Shown one piece after another: positions 55,983-64,000 of a DNA stretch of 64,000 nt; within the stretch, counting starts at the first letter, position 1; each line of letters starts with the position of its first letter. Made by a program: the position numbers and the translations under genes. Location of the stretch: positions 1-64,000 of the forward strand of contig NZ_BMXN01000003.1 in assembly GCF_014651775.1 (NCBI RefSeq), given 5' to 3'. The stretch is from Vreelandella hamiltonii. Its GTDB lineage: Bacteria > Pseudomonadota > Gammaproteobacteria > Pseudomonadales > Halomonadaceae. The notes under the pieces are model-generated. The model was not told where the DNA came from. It saw only the letters and a list, made by a program, of their open reading frames with translations, and ran no database searches.

Positions 55983-56750
55983 TTACCGCAACTGAAATTC
56001 GATGCGCTGAGTGGCACGGCGCAGCTGCTGACTCGGCTCGAATTGCCAGCGTGCAATGGCCTCCTCCGCCGCCTGCTCGAACACCCGGCGCGGCTGGGCA
56101 TTGACGACGCGAATCGTCCCGCCATCGACGCTGCCATCACGCCGAATGACGAACTCCACCTCGACAAAGCCCTCCATGCCACGCCGCTGGGCACGGGTGG
56201 GGTACGTGGGATTGACGCGACTCGTGGGCGCCACCTGCCCGACACTCACCGGCTCATTGGAAGGTGCTGGTTCTGCCGCAGGCGCCGCTTCACGCTCGGC
56301 CGTCGCGGGTGCCGTGGATGGCTCGGAGCGCGACGCGGGCTCTGCGGCAGGCTCCGGCGTGGGTTCTGACGCAGGCTGCGGCTCCGGACGTGGCTGTGGC
56401 GTCGGCTCTGGCCTTGCCTCGGTCAGCTCCGGCAGCTCACTCTCCAACTCCAGCGGCTCTACCGGTGCATCCGGCAAAGCCAGATCGGGCAGTGCAATCT
56501 GACTCGTCGCGACCGGCGCAGGGGCAGGCGCTGGTACAGGAGGGGGAGCCGCAGGAGCCGCCTGGGCAGGCTCTGGCGGCGGCGTTTCCGGCTCGGCAGC
56601 CTGCTCAGGCGCTTCCACCATGGTCATGGCCATGGACATGACCGGCTCGTCGACGCTGCGCTCCGGCGGTGCCACCAGCAGCGCCAGCATCCAGAACAGC
56701 CCCATCGCCAGCGCAGCACCAGCCAGCAGCGAGAACCCGTGGCGTATCAT
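55983..56750 (-). CDS. tonB: TonB energy-transducing protein
   Basis: Links inner-membrane proton motive force to outer-membrane TonB-dependent receptors. The 255-residue protein has one N-terminal membrane helix (about 8-27). A long Pro/Glu/Ala-rich spacer (about 45-165) spans the periplasm. The C-terminal TonB domain has NPTYPTRAQRRGMEGFVEVEF (in part), IRRDGSVDGGTIRVVNAQPRRVFEQAAEEAIARWQF (in part). It overlaps exbD by 4 bases (ATGA). Confidence 0.92.
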   Translation of the reverse strand: MIRHGFSLLAGAALAMGLFWMLALLVAPPERSVDEPVMSMAMTMVEAPEQAAEPETPPPEPAQAAPAAPPPVPAPAPAPVATSQIALPDLALPDAPVEPLELESELPELTEARPEPTPQPRPEPQPASEPTPEPAAEPASRSEPSTAPATAEREAAPAAEPAPSNEPVSVGQVAPTSRVNPTYPTRAQRRGMEGFVEVEFVIRRDGSVDGGTIRVVNAQPRRVFEQAAEEAIARWQFEPSQQLRRATQRIEFQLR

Positions 56751-57157
56751 GGCGCACTCCGACTAGCCGCCACCGCCACTTGCTCGACGCCTGCCTGCTG
56801 CAGGCGATCCATCACTTCGATCAGCAGTCCAGTGGTGGACGCTCTATCGGCCTGGATGACCACCGAGCCATCGCCACTGAGCATGCCGGCCACTTCCTGA
56901 CCGATGCGATGGGCATCGACCGGACGACCATCCACCCAGACGGCTCCTTCCGGCGTAATCGCGATCAGCACCTGGGCGTCCGGACGCTGTGTGGCGGCGG
57001 CCGCTTCCGGGCGCTCGATCTCTACGCCACTCTCCTTGATAAAGCTGGTCGTCACGATAAAGAAGATCAACATGATGAAGACCACATCCAGCATCGGGGT
57101 CAAGTTGACTTCATTGCTCTCTTCGACGGCCTCTATGGAACGGCGTCTACGCATCAT
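56747..57157 (-). CDS. exbD: ExbD biopolymer transport protein
   Basis: Inner-membrane partner of ExbB in proton-driven energisation of TonB. The protein has 136 residues: a short cytoplasmic N-terminus with VNLTPMLDVVFIMLIFF, whose membrane aspartate is essential in the family, then a periplasmic domain. The frame is open from 57187, but the double ATG at 57152-57157, behind GAGGAAA and overlapping the end of exbB, is the likely start. Confidence 0.92.
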   Translation of the reverse strand: MMRRRRSIEAVEESNEVNLTPMLDVVFIMLIFFIVTTSFIKESGVEIERPEAAAATQRPDAQVLIAITPEGAVWVDGRPVDAHRIGQEVAGMLSGDGSVVIQADRASTTGLLIEVMDRLQQAGVEQVAVAASRSAP

Positions 57158-57689
57158 TTTCCTCCAGGGCACGTGCCAGGCGATCATGCAGACGCTGGTC
57201 TTCTCGCCGAATCACGTGCTCCAAACGGCTGATAAACAGCATACCCACCACGGCAATGGCCATGCCTGTCAATGTAGGTAGCGTGGCTCGGGCCACGCCA
57301 TCGGCCATGGCCCTGGCCTGATGGGTGTCACTCATGGAAAGGCTGTCGAACACGGTGATCATGCCAGTGACCGTGCCCAGCAGACCCAACAGCGGGCACA
57401 ACGCCACCAGCAATTTGATCCACGGCAGCGGCCGACGCAGCTTGGCCACCAGGGCCGCACTCCACACATCGCGCAACGTTCGTGCGCTCCAGCTGCGATG
57501 GTCGCTACGCGCTGCCCAGCGGTGCACCAGCTGACGACGCGCACGTCGCCAGCTGATGCGGTAGTACCACCAGCGTTCGATGGCCATGGCGAACACCAGC
57601 ACAGCCACCAGCGCCAGCACCACCAGCACCGCTCCACCGGCGTCCAACAGCCGCTCTACCGGCTCCAGCCAAAGGGGCAACGTCGGCAT
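57147..57689 (-). CDS. exbB: ExbB proton-channel protein (short form)
   Basis: MotA/TolQ/ExbB-family proton channel, 180 residues, three membrane helices (about 18-37, 92-112, 135-155). The conserved LVALCPLLGLLGTVTGMITVFDSL block, with ATLPTLTGMAIAVVGMLFI further on, lines the pore. It begins 1 base after the stop of the larger ExbB-like gene. Two ExbB-family genes in one operon are characteristic of TonB2/TtpC systems. Confidence 0.92.
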   Translation of the reverse strand: MPTLPLWLEPVERLLDAGGAVLVVLALVAVLVFAMAIERWWYYRISWRRARRQLVHRWAARSDHRSWSARTLRDVWSAALVAKLRRPLPWIKLLVALCPLLGLLGTVTGMITVFDSLSMSDTHQARAMADGVARATLPTLTGMAIAVVGMLFISRLEHVIRREDQRLHDRLARALEENDA

Positions 57690-57690
57690 A

Positions 57691-59058
57691 TCAGTTCACC
57701 GCTTGCCCGGGATGGGCAGACTGCGCTTCCAGATGATCGGCCAGGGTGGCGCTGGCCTCCCCTTCGATCACTTGCGTAATGAACCGGCTTCGGCTGGACA
57801 GTGCCGTTTGTGCGAACAGCAGCGGCACCGCCGTCACCAGCCCCAGCACCGTCGTCACCAGCGCCTGACTGATCCCACCGGCCATGAGCTGCGGATCGCC
57901 AGTACCGAACACGGTAATGGCCTGAAAGGTGACGATCATGCCCGTTACCGTACCCAACAGGCCCAGCAGCGGCGCAATGGCTGCCAACAGTTTGACGATG
58001 GGCTGGCCTCGCTCGATGCGCGGCAGCTCTGCCAGCACCGCTTCATCCAGGCGGGCTTCGAGGGCTTCGGGGGTTTGATGTTTGTCCATGTCCTTGAATC
58101 GCTGCAGCACTCGGCCCAGCGGATTGTCGGCTCGCGGCTGCTCCAACTGACGGCGTTGACGACGCACCCGTGCGCTCACCAGCAGCAGATAGAGGTATTG
58201 CGCCAGCGCCACCAGCAGGCCGACACCCCCCAGCACCACGACCACATAGCCGACATACCCCCCCTGCTGGAAACGCTCCCAGAGACTGGGCTGCTGTGCC
58301 AACGCCTGCAGTACGCTGCCCTGGGTAGGGTCGATGGCAAATTCACGACTGTCGCCTTGATGGTAGGCGGCGAGCAGACGGCGGATTTCCGACGGCGTAC
58401 GCGGCAGCTCGGCCAGGCTCTGGTCATCCTGCCCCTTGCGGAGCAGTACCGACTCCGTGAAAGCGGCAAAATCCCCCAAACGAACCACCTGACGAGGCGC
58501 AATCTCGCCCGCTCCGTCTGCCACGGGCAGCTCGAGACGCTCGGCCTGCCCAGTGTTCATGGTCAGGGCTGCCAGGCGGTCTACCACGCTCTCCAGGTGC
58601 TCACGCTCCAGCACCTCGACGTCGTTGAGGCGCGGAGGCAAAGCGTCAGGCGTCAACGTCAGCCAGCTCTCCCCTCCCAATTCGTTGCGCAACTCCTCGC
58701 TGTGCCGCGTCAGATCGGCCAACAGTGCCGTAAGGGCCTCCCCCTGCTCATCCTGACGCTGAGCCAGAACCTCGGCCTGTTCGGCCTGCTCTTGCTGTTG
58801 CGCCTGCAGGGCAGCTTGCTCCTGCTCGGCTGCTGCGTGCGCAGTGCGCGCTTCCTCCAGGGCCGCGGTCAGGGCGTCCTGATCTTCCAGAAACGACTGC
58901 AGCCGCGCCTGGTCTCGCGCTTCTGCTGCTTCGCGGGCATCACGCAGCGTCGTGACATCACTGCTTTGGGCGATGGCCGGGGCGCTCGCCCAAACGCTCA
59001 TGGCCAGCAGCAGGCAGGCCATCTTGTGCACGCCGCGCCGATAGCTGGATAGTTTCAT
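57691..59058 (-). CDS. TtpC-type long MotA/TolQ/ExbB protein
   Basis: A 455-residue ExbB-family protein with a signal peptide (about 1-30). A periplasmic coiled coil rich in Glu, Gln and Ala (about 35-125) is followed by a folded linker, then three membrane helices (near 270, 365 and 405). The typical block IAPLLGLLGTVTGMIVTFQAI with GGISQALVTTVLGLVTAVPLLF is present. Long ExbB proteins of this build are the TtpC proteins needed for TonB2-dependent iron uptake in Vibrio. Its ATG overlaps the stop of the DUF3450 gene by 1 base (TAATG). Confidence 0.88.
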   Translation of the reverse strand: MKLSSYRRGVHKMACLLLAMSVWASAPAIAQSSDVTTLRDAREAAEARDQARLQSFLEDQDALTAALEEARTAHAAAEQEQAALQAQQQEQAEQAEVLAQRQDEQGEALTALLADLTRHSEELRNELGGESWLTLTPDALPPRLNDVEVLEREHLESVVDRLAALTMNTGQAERLELPVADGAGEIAPRQVVRLGDFAAFTESVLLRKGQDDQSLAELPRTPSEIRRLLAAYHQGDSREFAIDPTQGSVLQALAQQPSLWERFQQGGYVGYVVVVLGGVGLLVALAQYLYLLLVSARVRRQRRQLEQPRADNPLGRVLQRFKDMDKHQTPEALEARLDEAVLAELPRIERGQPIVKLLAAIAPLLGLLGTVTGMIVTFQAITVFGTGDPQLMAGGISQALVTTVLGLVTAVPLLFAQTALSSRSRFITQVIEGEASATLADHLEAQSAHPGQAVN

Positions 59059-59828
59059 TACGGCGCTCCTGTGGCGGTGATCGATAGCGGCAATTGCAGC
59101 AGTTCAGGCGTACGCTGATCATCGGCAATACGCAGGCCATTACGCACTTCTCGGCGTGCACGCTCTTCCAGCGCCAGCCATTCGCCGCGCTGCTGGTCCC
59201 ATACGCCGCCCTCACGGCCATCCGGCGTCAGGTAATAGAGGCCAATACGCCCAATACGCAGATAATCGACTTCCCGAGGAGCCCCGCCGTCGCGTTGCAA
59301 ACGCCCCCGCCAGCTACCTACCTGGCGGCCGTATGCCAGCTCTGCACGCCAGGCTTCGAGCAGCTCGGCAATCCGTTCGGCGCTCTCCTGGGAGGATACC
59401 TCTACCCCTTCTACCCGTGCCAAGCGCTCGCCACGCAGGAAAGGCAGATCCGACTCTATCCATCGGGTGAGCTGTTCGGCCATATCCTGCTCGATGGCCG
59501 GCAGCGCAGCACGCGTATCGCTCAGCGTATCCAGCGCCTGGGCCAACCGCTGCTGGCGCTCCGCCTCACTGGCCAGGCGACTGCTCAGGGCAGCATTGGA
59601 AGCGCTCATCTGCCGCGTCTCCTGCTCCAGTTGGCGCAGTTCTTCCAACTGTTCTCGCGTTGCTTCGTCGGCCCTGTCGATTTGCTGCTGCAGCTCAGAT
59701 TGCACTTGCTGGGCCTCGACACTCTGGGCCGCCTGATCCATCGTTTCATCGCTCGCCATCAGCGATGTACTGGCCAGCATTCCAGCAAGCCAATATCCGC
59801 TCAAGGCAAAGAAAGGCCTTTTCAGCAC
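59058..59828 (-). CDS. DUF3450 coiled-coil periplasmic protein, first gene of the TonB operon
   Basis: A 256-residue exported protein with a signal peptide (about 1-25). A long coiled coil (about 35-110, Glu/Gln/Leu heptads such as EQLEELRQLEQETRQM) leads into a C-terminal globular part with VDYLRIGRIGLYYLTPDG and WDQQRGEWLAL, typical of DUF3450. Genes of this family head TonB2/TtpC operons, but their function is not established. The start codon is GTG at 59826-59828, behind GGAGAGA. A Fur-box-like site lies about 120 bases upstream. Confidence 0.85.
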   Translation of the reverse strand: MLKRPFFALSGYWLAGMLASTSLMASDETMDQAAQSVEAQQVQSELQQQIDRADEATREQLEELRQLEQETRQMSASNAALSSRLASEAERQQRLAQALDTLSDTRAALPAIEQDMAEQLTRWIESDLPFLRGERLARVEGVEVSSQESAERIAELLEAWRAELAYGRQVGSWRGRLQRDGGAPREVDYLRIGRIGLYYLTPDGREGGVWDQQRGEWLALEERARREVRNGLRIADDQRTPELLQLPLSITATGAP

Positions 59829-59946
59829 GTCGTCTCTCCATCACTGCTCAGCGCGCCATCTGCATCAGCTCGCCAAGGCTCACCAAATATAAGAACGATT
59901 TGCGTTTAAATCGTTAGCGTGCATAGCCTACCATCAATAGAAGAAA

Positions 59947-59961
59947 TGACAATATTTATCA
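59947..59961. promoter_or_regulatory. Fur box upstream of the TonB2-type operon
   Basis: TGACAATATTTATCA matches the 7-1-7 Fur motif TGATAAT-N-ATTATCA at 12 of 14 defined positions. It lies in an AT-rich stretch 119 bases ahead of the DUF3450 start. Iron-dependent repression fits the TonB-energising genes downstream. Confidence 0.65.
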
Positions 59962-59996
59962 TTAACATTCAATAACGAAATCTTTTCATCGTCCAT

Positions 59997-60023
59997 AAAA
60001 AAACGGGAGCCCTGAGGCTCCCG
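59997..60023 (-). terminator. Intrinsic terminator after nrdF
   Basis: On the minus strand CGGGAGCC-TCAG-GGCTCCCG is an 8-bp stem followed directly by a run of seven T residues, 25 bases after the nrdF stop. It insulates the nrd operon from the TonB operon promoter. Confidence 0.88.
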
Positions 60024-60047
60024 CTGAGTGGCACACTAATGGACTGA

Positions 60048-61031
<984 letters not shown>

Positions 61032-61063
61032 CTAAACGTCATCACATGCCAGTGGGGATATCG

Positions 61064-63277
61064 TTACAGCGTGCAGGAGACACAGCCTTCTACCTCGGTG
61101 CCTTCCAGCGCGCTTTGGCGCAAGCGAATGTAGTAAAGGGTCTTGATGCCCTTCCGCCATGCATAGATCTGCGCCTTGTTGATATCCCGAGTGGTAGCGG
61201 TATCAGGGAAGAACAGTGTCAGTGACAGCCCCTGATCCACATGCTTCGACGCTTCTGCATAAGTATCGATGATTTTCTCAGGGCCAATTTCATAGGCATC
61301 CTGGAAGTAATCGAAGTTGTCTTCATTCAAGAACGGCGCCGGATAATAGACCCGCCCCAGCTTGCCTTCTTTACGAATCTCGATTCTCGCCGCCACCGGA
61401 TGAATGCTGGAGGTGGAGTTGTTGATATAGGAAATCGAGCCCGTGGGCGGCACTGCCTGCAGGTTGCGGTTGTACAGGCCGTGCGCCATGACCGAGGCCT
61501 TCAGGGCCTGCCAATCTTCCTGGGTCGGCAGTGCAATACCACTGCGTTCGAACAGCTGGCGTACTTTTTCGGTACGCGGCAGCCAGGCCTGGTCGGTGTA
61601 CTTGTCGAAGAACGTGCCCGACGCGTAGGTGGAGTCTTCGAAACCGGCGAAGGTGGCGCCATGCTCGATGGCCAGCTGGTTCGAGGCACGAATGGCATGG
61701 AACGCGACGCAGTAGAAGTACAGGTTGGTGAAATCCAACCCCTCTTCCGAGCCGTAATAGATGTGCTCACGCGCCAGGAAACCGTGCAGGTTCATCTGCC
61801 CCAGACCAATCGCACGCGACTTGGCATTCCCTTCGGCAATCGAGGGCACGCTGCTCAGGTTGCTCATCTCGGACACGGCAGTCAGGCCGCGAATGGCGAT
61901 CTCGACGCTGGTGCCGATATCGCCCGAATCCATGACCTTGGCAATGTTCATCGAGCCCAGGTTGCAGGAGATGTCCTGACCGATGTCGCGGTATCCCAGG
62001 TCGTCGTCATACTCGGTCGGCGTGTTGACCTGCAGAATCTCGGAGCAGAGGTTGCTCATGTTGATGCGACCGGCAATCGGGTTGGCGCGATTGACCGTAT
62101 CTTCGAACATGATGTACGGGTAACCGGACTCGAACTGCAGCTCAGCCAGCGTCTGGAAGAAGGCGCGAGCATTGATCTTCTGCTTGCGAATGCGCGCATC
62201 CGCCACCATTTCATGGTACTTCTCGGTGACGCTGATATCGCCAAACGGCACCCCGTAGACCCGCTCTACATCGTAGGGGGAGAACAGGTACATGTCGTCG
62301 TTGCGCTTGGCCAGTTCGAACGTGATGTCCGGAATGGTCACGCCCAGCGAAAGCGTCTTGATGCGGATCTTTTCGTCGGCATTTTCACGCTTGGTGTCGA
62401 GGAAACGCAGAATGTCAGGGTGGTGAGCATTCAGGTACACAGCCCCGGCACCCTGACGAGCCCCCAGCTGGTTGGCGTAAGAAAACGCATCTTCCAGCAG
62501 TTTCATGATGGGGATGATGCCCGACGACTGGTTTTCGATACGCTTGATCGGCGCGCCAGACTCACGGATGTTGGTCAGCAGGAACGCCACCCCACCACCA
62601 CGCTTGGAGAGCTGCAGCGCCGAGTTGATCGACCGACCGATCGACTCCATGTTGTCTTCGATACGCAGCAGGAAGCATGACACCAGCTCACCGCGCTGCT
62701 GTTTGCCGCAGTTCAGGAAAGTCGGCGTGGCTGGCTGGAAGCGACCACTGATCACTTCATCCACCAGCGACTTGGCCAGCGCTTCATCCCCACGAGCCAG
62801 CGTCAGCGCAACCATGCACACGCGATCTTCGTAGCGCTCCAGGTAACGCTTGCCATCGAAGGTCTTCAGCGTATAGCTGGTGTAGTACTTGAAGGCACCC
62901 AGGAAGCTGGGGAAGCGAAACTTGTAGGCATACGCCTGCTCGAACAGCGACTTGATGAATTCGAAGCTGTACTGATCGAGTACGTTGGCCTCGTAATAGC
63001 CCTCTTCCACCAGGTAGTCCAGCTTCTCTTCCAGCGAGTGGAAGAAAACCGTGTTCTGGTTGACGTGCTGAAGGAAGTACTGACGCGCCGCTTCGCGGTC
63101 CTTGTCCAACTGCAGTTCGCCGTTGGCACCGTACAGATTGAGCATCGCGTTGAGCGCATGATAATCCAGCGTACGCGCTTCGGTGGTACCCGCAGCAGGA
63201 CGTTTCGCTTCTGCCGACTTCTTGGTAGCGGCGCTGGTGGACGCTACGTTGTTAGAGACTGAGCTTGACGTTTCCAA
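61064..63277 (-). CDS. nrdE: Class Ib ribonucleotide reductase, alpha subunit
   Basis: Catalytic subunit reducing ribonucleoside diphosphates. The 737-residue protein has [20 protein letters not shown] near 190, the active-site [17 protein letters not shown] near 390, and the redox tail EGCVSCTL at the C-terminus. It lacks the ATP-cone activity domain of NrdA. The start appears to be TTG (63275-63277) 10 bases after AAGGAG, inside the end of nrdI (34-base overlap). The first 36 or so residues are a Ser/Ala/Lys-rich, low-complexity extension before the family start [13 protein letters not shown]. Confidence 0.95.
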   Translation of the reverse strand: METSSSVSNNVASTSAATKKSAEAKRPAAGTTEARTLDYHALNAMLNLYGANGELQLDKDREAARQYFLQHVNQNTVFFHSLEEKLDYLVEEGYYEANVLDQYSFEFIKSLFEQAYAYKFRFPSFLGAFKYYTSYTLKTFDGKRYLERYEDRVCMVALTLARGDEALAKSLVDEVISGRFQPATPTFLNCGKQQRGELVSCFLLRIEDNMESIGRSINSALQLSKRGGGVAFLLTNIRESGAPIKRIENQSSGIIPIMKLLEDAFSYANQLGARQGAGAVYLNAHHPDILRFLDTKRENADEKIRIKTLSLGVTIPDITFELAKRNDDMYLFSPYDVERVYGVPFGDISVTEKYHEMVADARIRKQKINARAFFQTLAELQFESGYPYIMFEDTVNRANPIAGRINMSNLCSEILQVNTPTEYDDDLGYRDIGQDISCNLGSMNIAKVMDSGDIGTSVEIAIRGLTAVSEMSNLSSVPSIAEGNAKSRAIGLGQMNLHGFLAREHIYYGSEEGLDFTNLYFYCVAFHAIRASNQLAIEHGATFAGFEDSTYASGTFFDKYTDQAWLPRTEKVRQLFERSGIALPTQEDWQALKASVMAHGLYNRNLQAVPPTGSISYINNSTSSIHPVAARIEIRKEGKLGRVYYPAPFLNEDNFDYFQDAYEIGPEKIIDTYAEASKHVDQGLSLTLFFPDTATTRDINKAQIYAWRKGIKTLYYIRLRQSALEGTEVEGCVSCTL

Positions 63278-63693
63278 AACTCTTCTACTCCTTTGCGGAC
63301 CTTGGCGACATCGTCATCGGTGCCAAACAGTTCAAAGCGATAAAGCAACGGTACCTGGCACTTTTGCGCGATGATGCGCCCTGCCAACCCGTAAGCTTCA
63401 CCAAAATTCGTATTACCCGAGGCAATGACACCTCGAATGAGGTGCCGATTGTGCTCATCGTTCAAGAAGCGAATCACCTGCCCCGGTACGGCGCCTTGTG
63501 CATGGCCACCGCCGTAGGTAGGCGTCACCAATATGTAAGGCTGCGTGACGCGTGGAGTGGGCTCTTCACGATTCAATGGCAGCCGCTGGGCACTCAAGCC
63601 AAGCCTTTCGATAAACCGGTGGGTATTGCCTGACTTGGTGGAAAAATAGACCAGCGTACCCGCCTGTCTGGTTTCCACCGTGGCCGTGTGCAT
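63244..63693 (-). CDS. nrdI: NrdI flavodoxin-like protein
   Basis: Flavoprotein that supplies oxidant to assemble the dimanganese-tyrosyl cofactor of NrdF. The 149-residue protein has [19 protein letters not shown] (FMN phosphate loop), [13 protein letters not shown] near 68 and [18 protein letters not shown] near 97. The ATG at 63691-63693 lies 10 bases after the nrdH stop. The longer frame upstream overlaps nrdH and is unlikely. Its 3' end overlaps nrdE by 34 bases. Confidence 0.93.
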   Translation of the reverse strand: MHTATVETRQAGTLVYFSTKSGNTHRFIERLGLSAQRLPLNREEPTPRVTQPYILVTPTYGGGHAQGAVPGQVIRFLNDEHNRHLIRGVIASGNTNFGEAYGLAGRIIAQKCQVPLLYRFELFGTDDDVAKVRKGVEEFWKRQAQSLTT

Positions 63694-63703
63694 GGCGGCG
63701 GAG

Positions 63704-63925
63704 CTACGCCAGCGCCTGGATACGGTCAGGGCGGAAGCCGGACCAGTGATCCTCACCTACCACGACGACCGGCAGCTGACGATAGCCCAGAGCTTCGACC
63801 TGCTGCTGCGCGCCTGACTCTTCCGTAATGTCGATCACGGTGTACTCCAAACCCTGCTTGTCCAGCGCACGATAGGTAGCGGTGCACTGTACGCAGGCAG
63901 GCTTGCTATAAATTTGGATTTCCAT
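63704..63925 (-). CDS. nrdH: NrdH glutaredoxin-like redoxin
   Basis: Electron donor for the class Ib reductase, with thioredoxin-like activity. The 73-residue protein has redox motif CVQC at residues 11-14, cis-proline segment [14 protein letters not shown] and C-terminal [12 protein letters not shown], all typical of NrdH. The ATG at 63923-63925 follows AAGGAAAA. The frame extends 14 codons further up. First gene of nrdHIEF. Confidence 0.93.
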   Translation of the reverse strand: MEIQIYSKPACVQCTATYRALDKQGLEYTVIDITEESGAQQQVEALGYRQLPVVVVGEDHWSGFRPDRIQALA

Positions 63926-63956
63926 GGCTATTTTCCTTTTCATAGCGACACTTTTC

Positions 63957-63983
63957 GGGTAGCGCATGGCAATGGCGCCACCC
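63957..63983 (-). promoter_or_regulatory. Hairpin in the nrdH leader region
   Basis: On the minus strand GGGTGGCGC and GCGCTACCC can form a 9-bp stem (one G-U pair) with a 9-base loop, about 30 bases ahead of the nrdH start. It could be a leader structure or the terminator remnant of a gene beyond the window edge. No NrdR box is visible in the 75 bases available. Confidence 0.4.
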
Positions 63984-64000
63984 CTCTGAAATTCTCCACG

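Overview
The window is 64 kb of ordinary-looking, GC-rich chromosome from a gammaproteobacterium, most likely a member of the Halomonadaceae (Halomonas or a close relative). That placement is an inference from the gene set and gene order (rpoE-rseABC-degP-lepA-lepB-rnc-era-recO-pdxJ-acpS, relA-mazG next to rlmD-cysM-barA, a liu/mms locus with a MerR regulator). No sequence search was possible. I see no rRNA, tRNA, insertion sequence, prophage, integrase or CRISPR array. Apart from the partial first gene and the AT-rich spacer after it, nothing looks recently transferred.

Layout. (1) 1-2624: the end of an unidentified gene, a membrane GGDEF diguanylate cyclase, and panE. (2) 2759-12209: a leftward block with a glutathione transferase, three valine-degradation genes (mmsB, 3-hydroxyisobutyryl-CoA hydrolase, isobutyryl-CoA-type dehydrogenase) and a five-gene branched-chain-amino-acid-type ABC importer (livGF, binding protein, livHM). 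(3) 12273-21948: the divergent leucine-degradation operon liuR-A-B-C-D-E, then an acyl-CoA synthetase and a methyltransferase. A perfect 16-bp palindrome upstream of liuR and a related site upstream of the valine genes suggest LiuR controls both arms. (4) 22026-25066: a small outer-membrane-type protein, then trpR-trpE-trpG, overlapping like an operon and headed by a near-consensus TrpR operator inside a 38-bp palindrome. (5) 25044-34817: a leftward run with a DUF1294 protein, rluF (histone-like tail), a possible 36-residue small ORF, ppc, mazG, relA, rlmD and cysM. (6) 34909-37653: barA/gacS-type hybrid kinase. (7) 37683-48677: the leftward envelope-stress and core-housekeeping supercluster from rpoE down to acpS. 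(8) 49034-50107: a DAHP synthase with a strong terminator. (9) 50179-53588: dinG and rhlB, leftward. (10) 53735-54810: a small basic protein coupled to xthA. (11) 54864-59961: a Fur-box-headed TonB2/TtpC-type operon. (12) 60048-64000: a class Ib ribonucleotide reductase operon, nrdHIEF.

Functionally, the first third is a branched-chain amino acid uptake and catabolism module. Leucine goes through isovaleryl-CoA to acetyl-CoA and acetoacetate, and valine through isobutyryl-CoA to methylmalonate semialdehyde. The middle holds aromatic biosynthesis entry points (trpEG, aroG), stringent response (relA) and envelope stress control. The last part links iron-regulated TonB energisation with an NrdI-dependent (typically manganese-using) ribonucleotide reductase, a pairing that would suit iron limitation.

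I found no clear new multi-gene system. The best candidates for novelty are small: the 36-codon ORF upstream of rluF with a strong ribosome binding site, the His/Cys-rich tail on PdxJ, the small basic protein coupled to xthA, the methyltransferase attached to the liu operon, and the unusually long trp operator palindrome.
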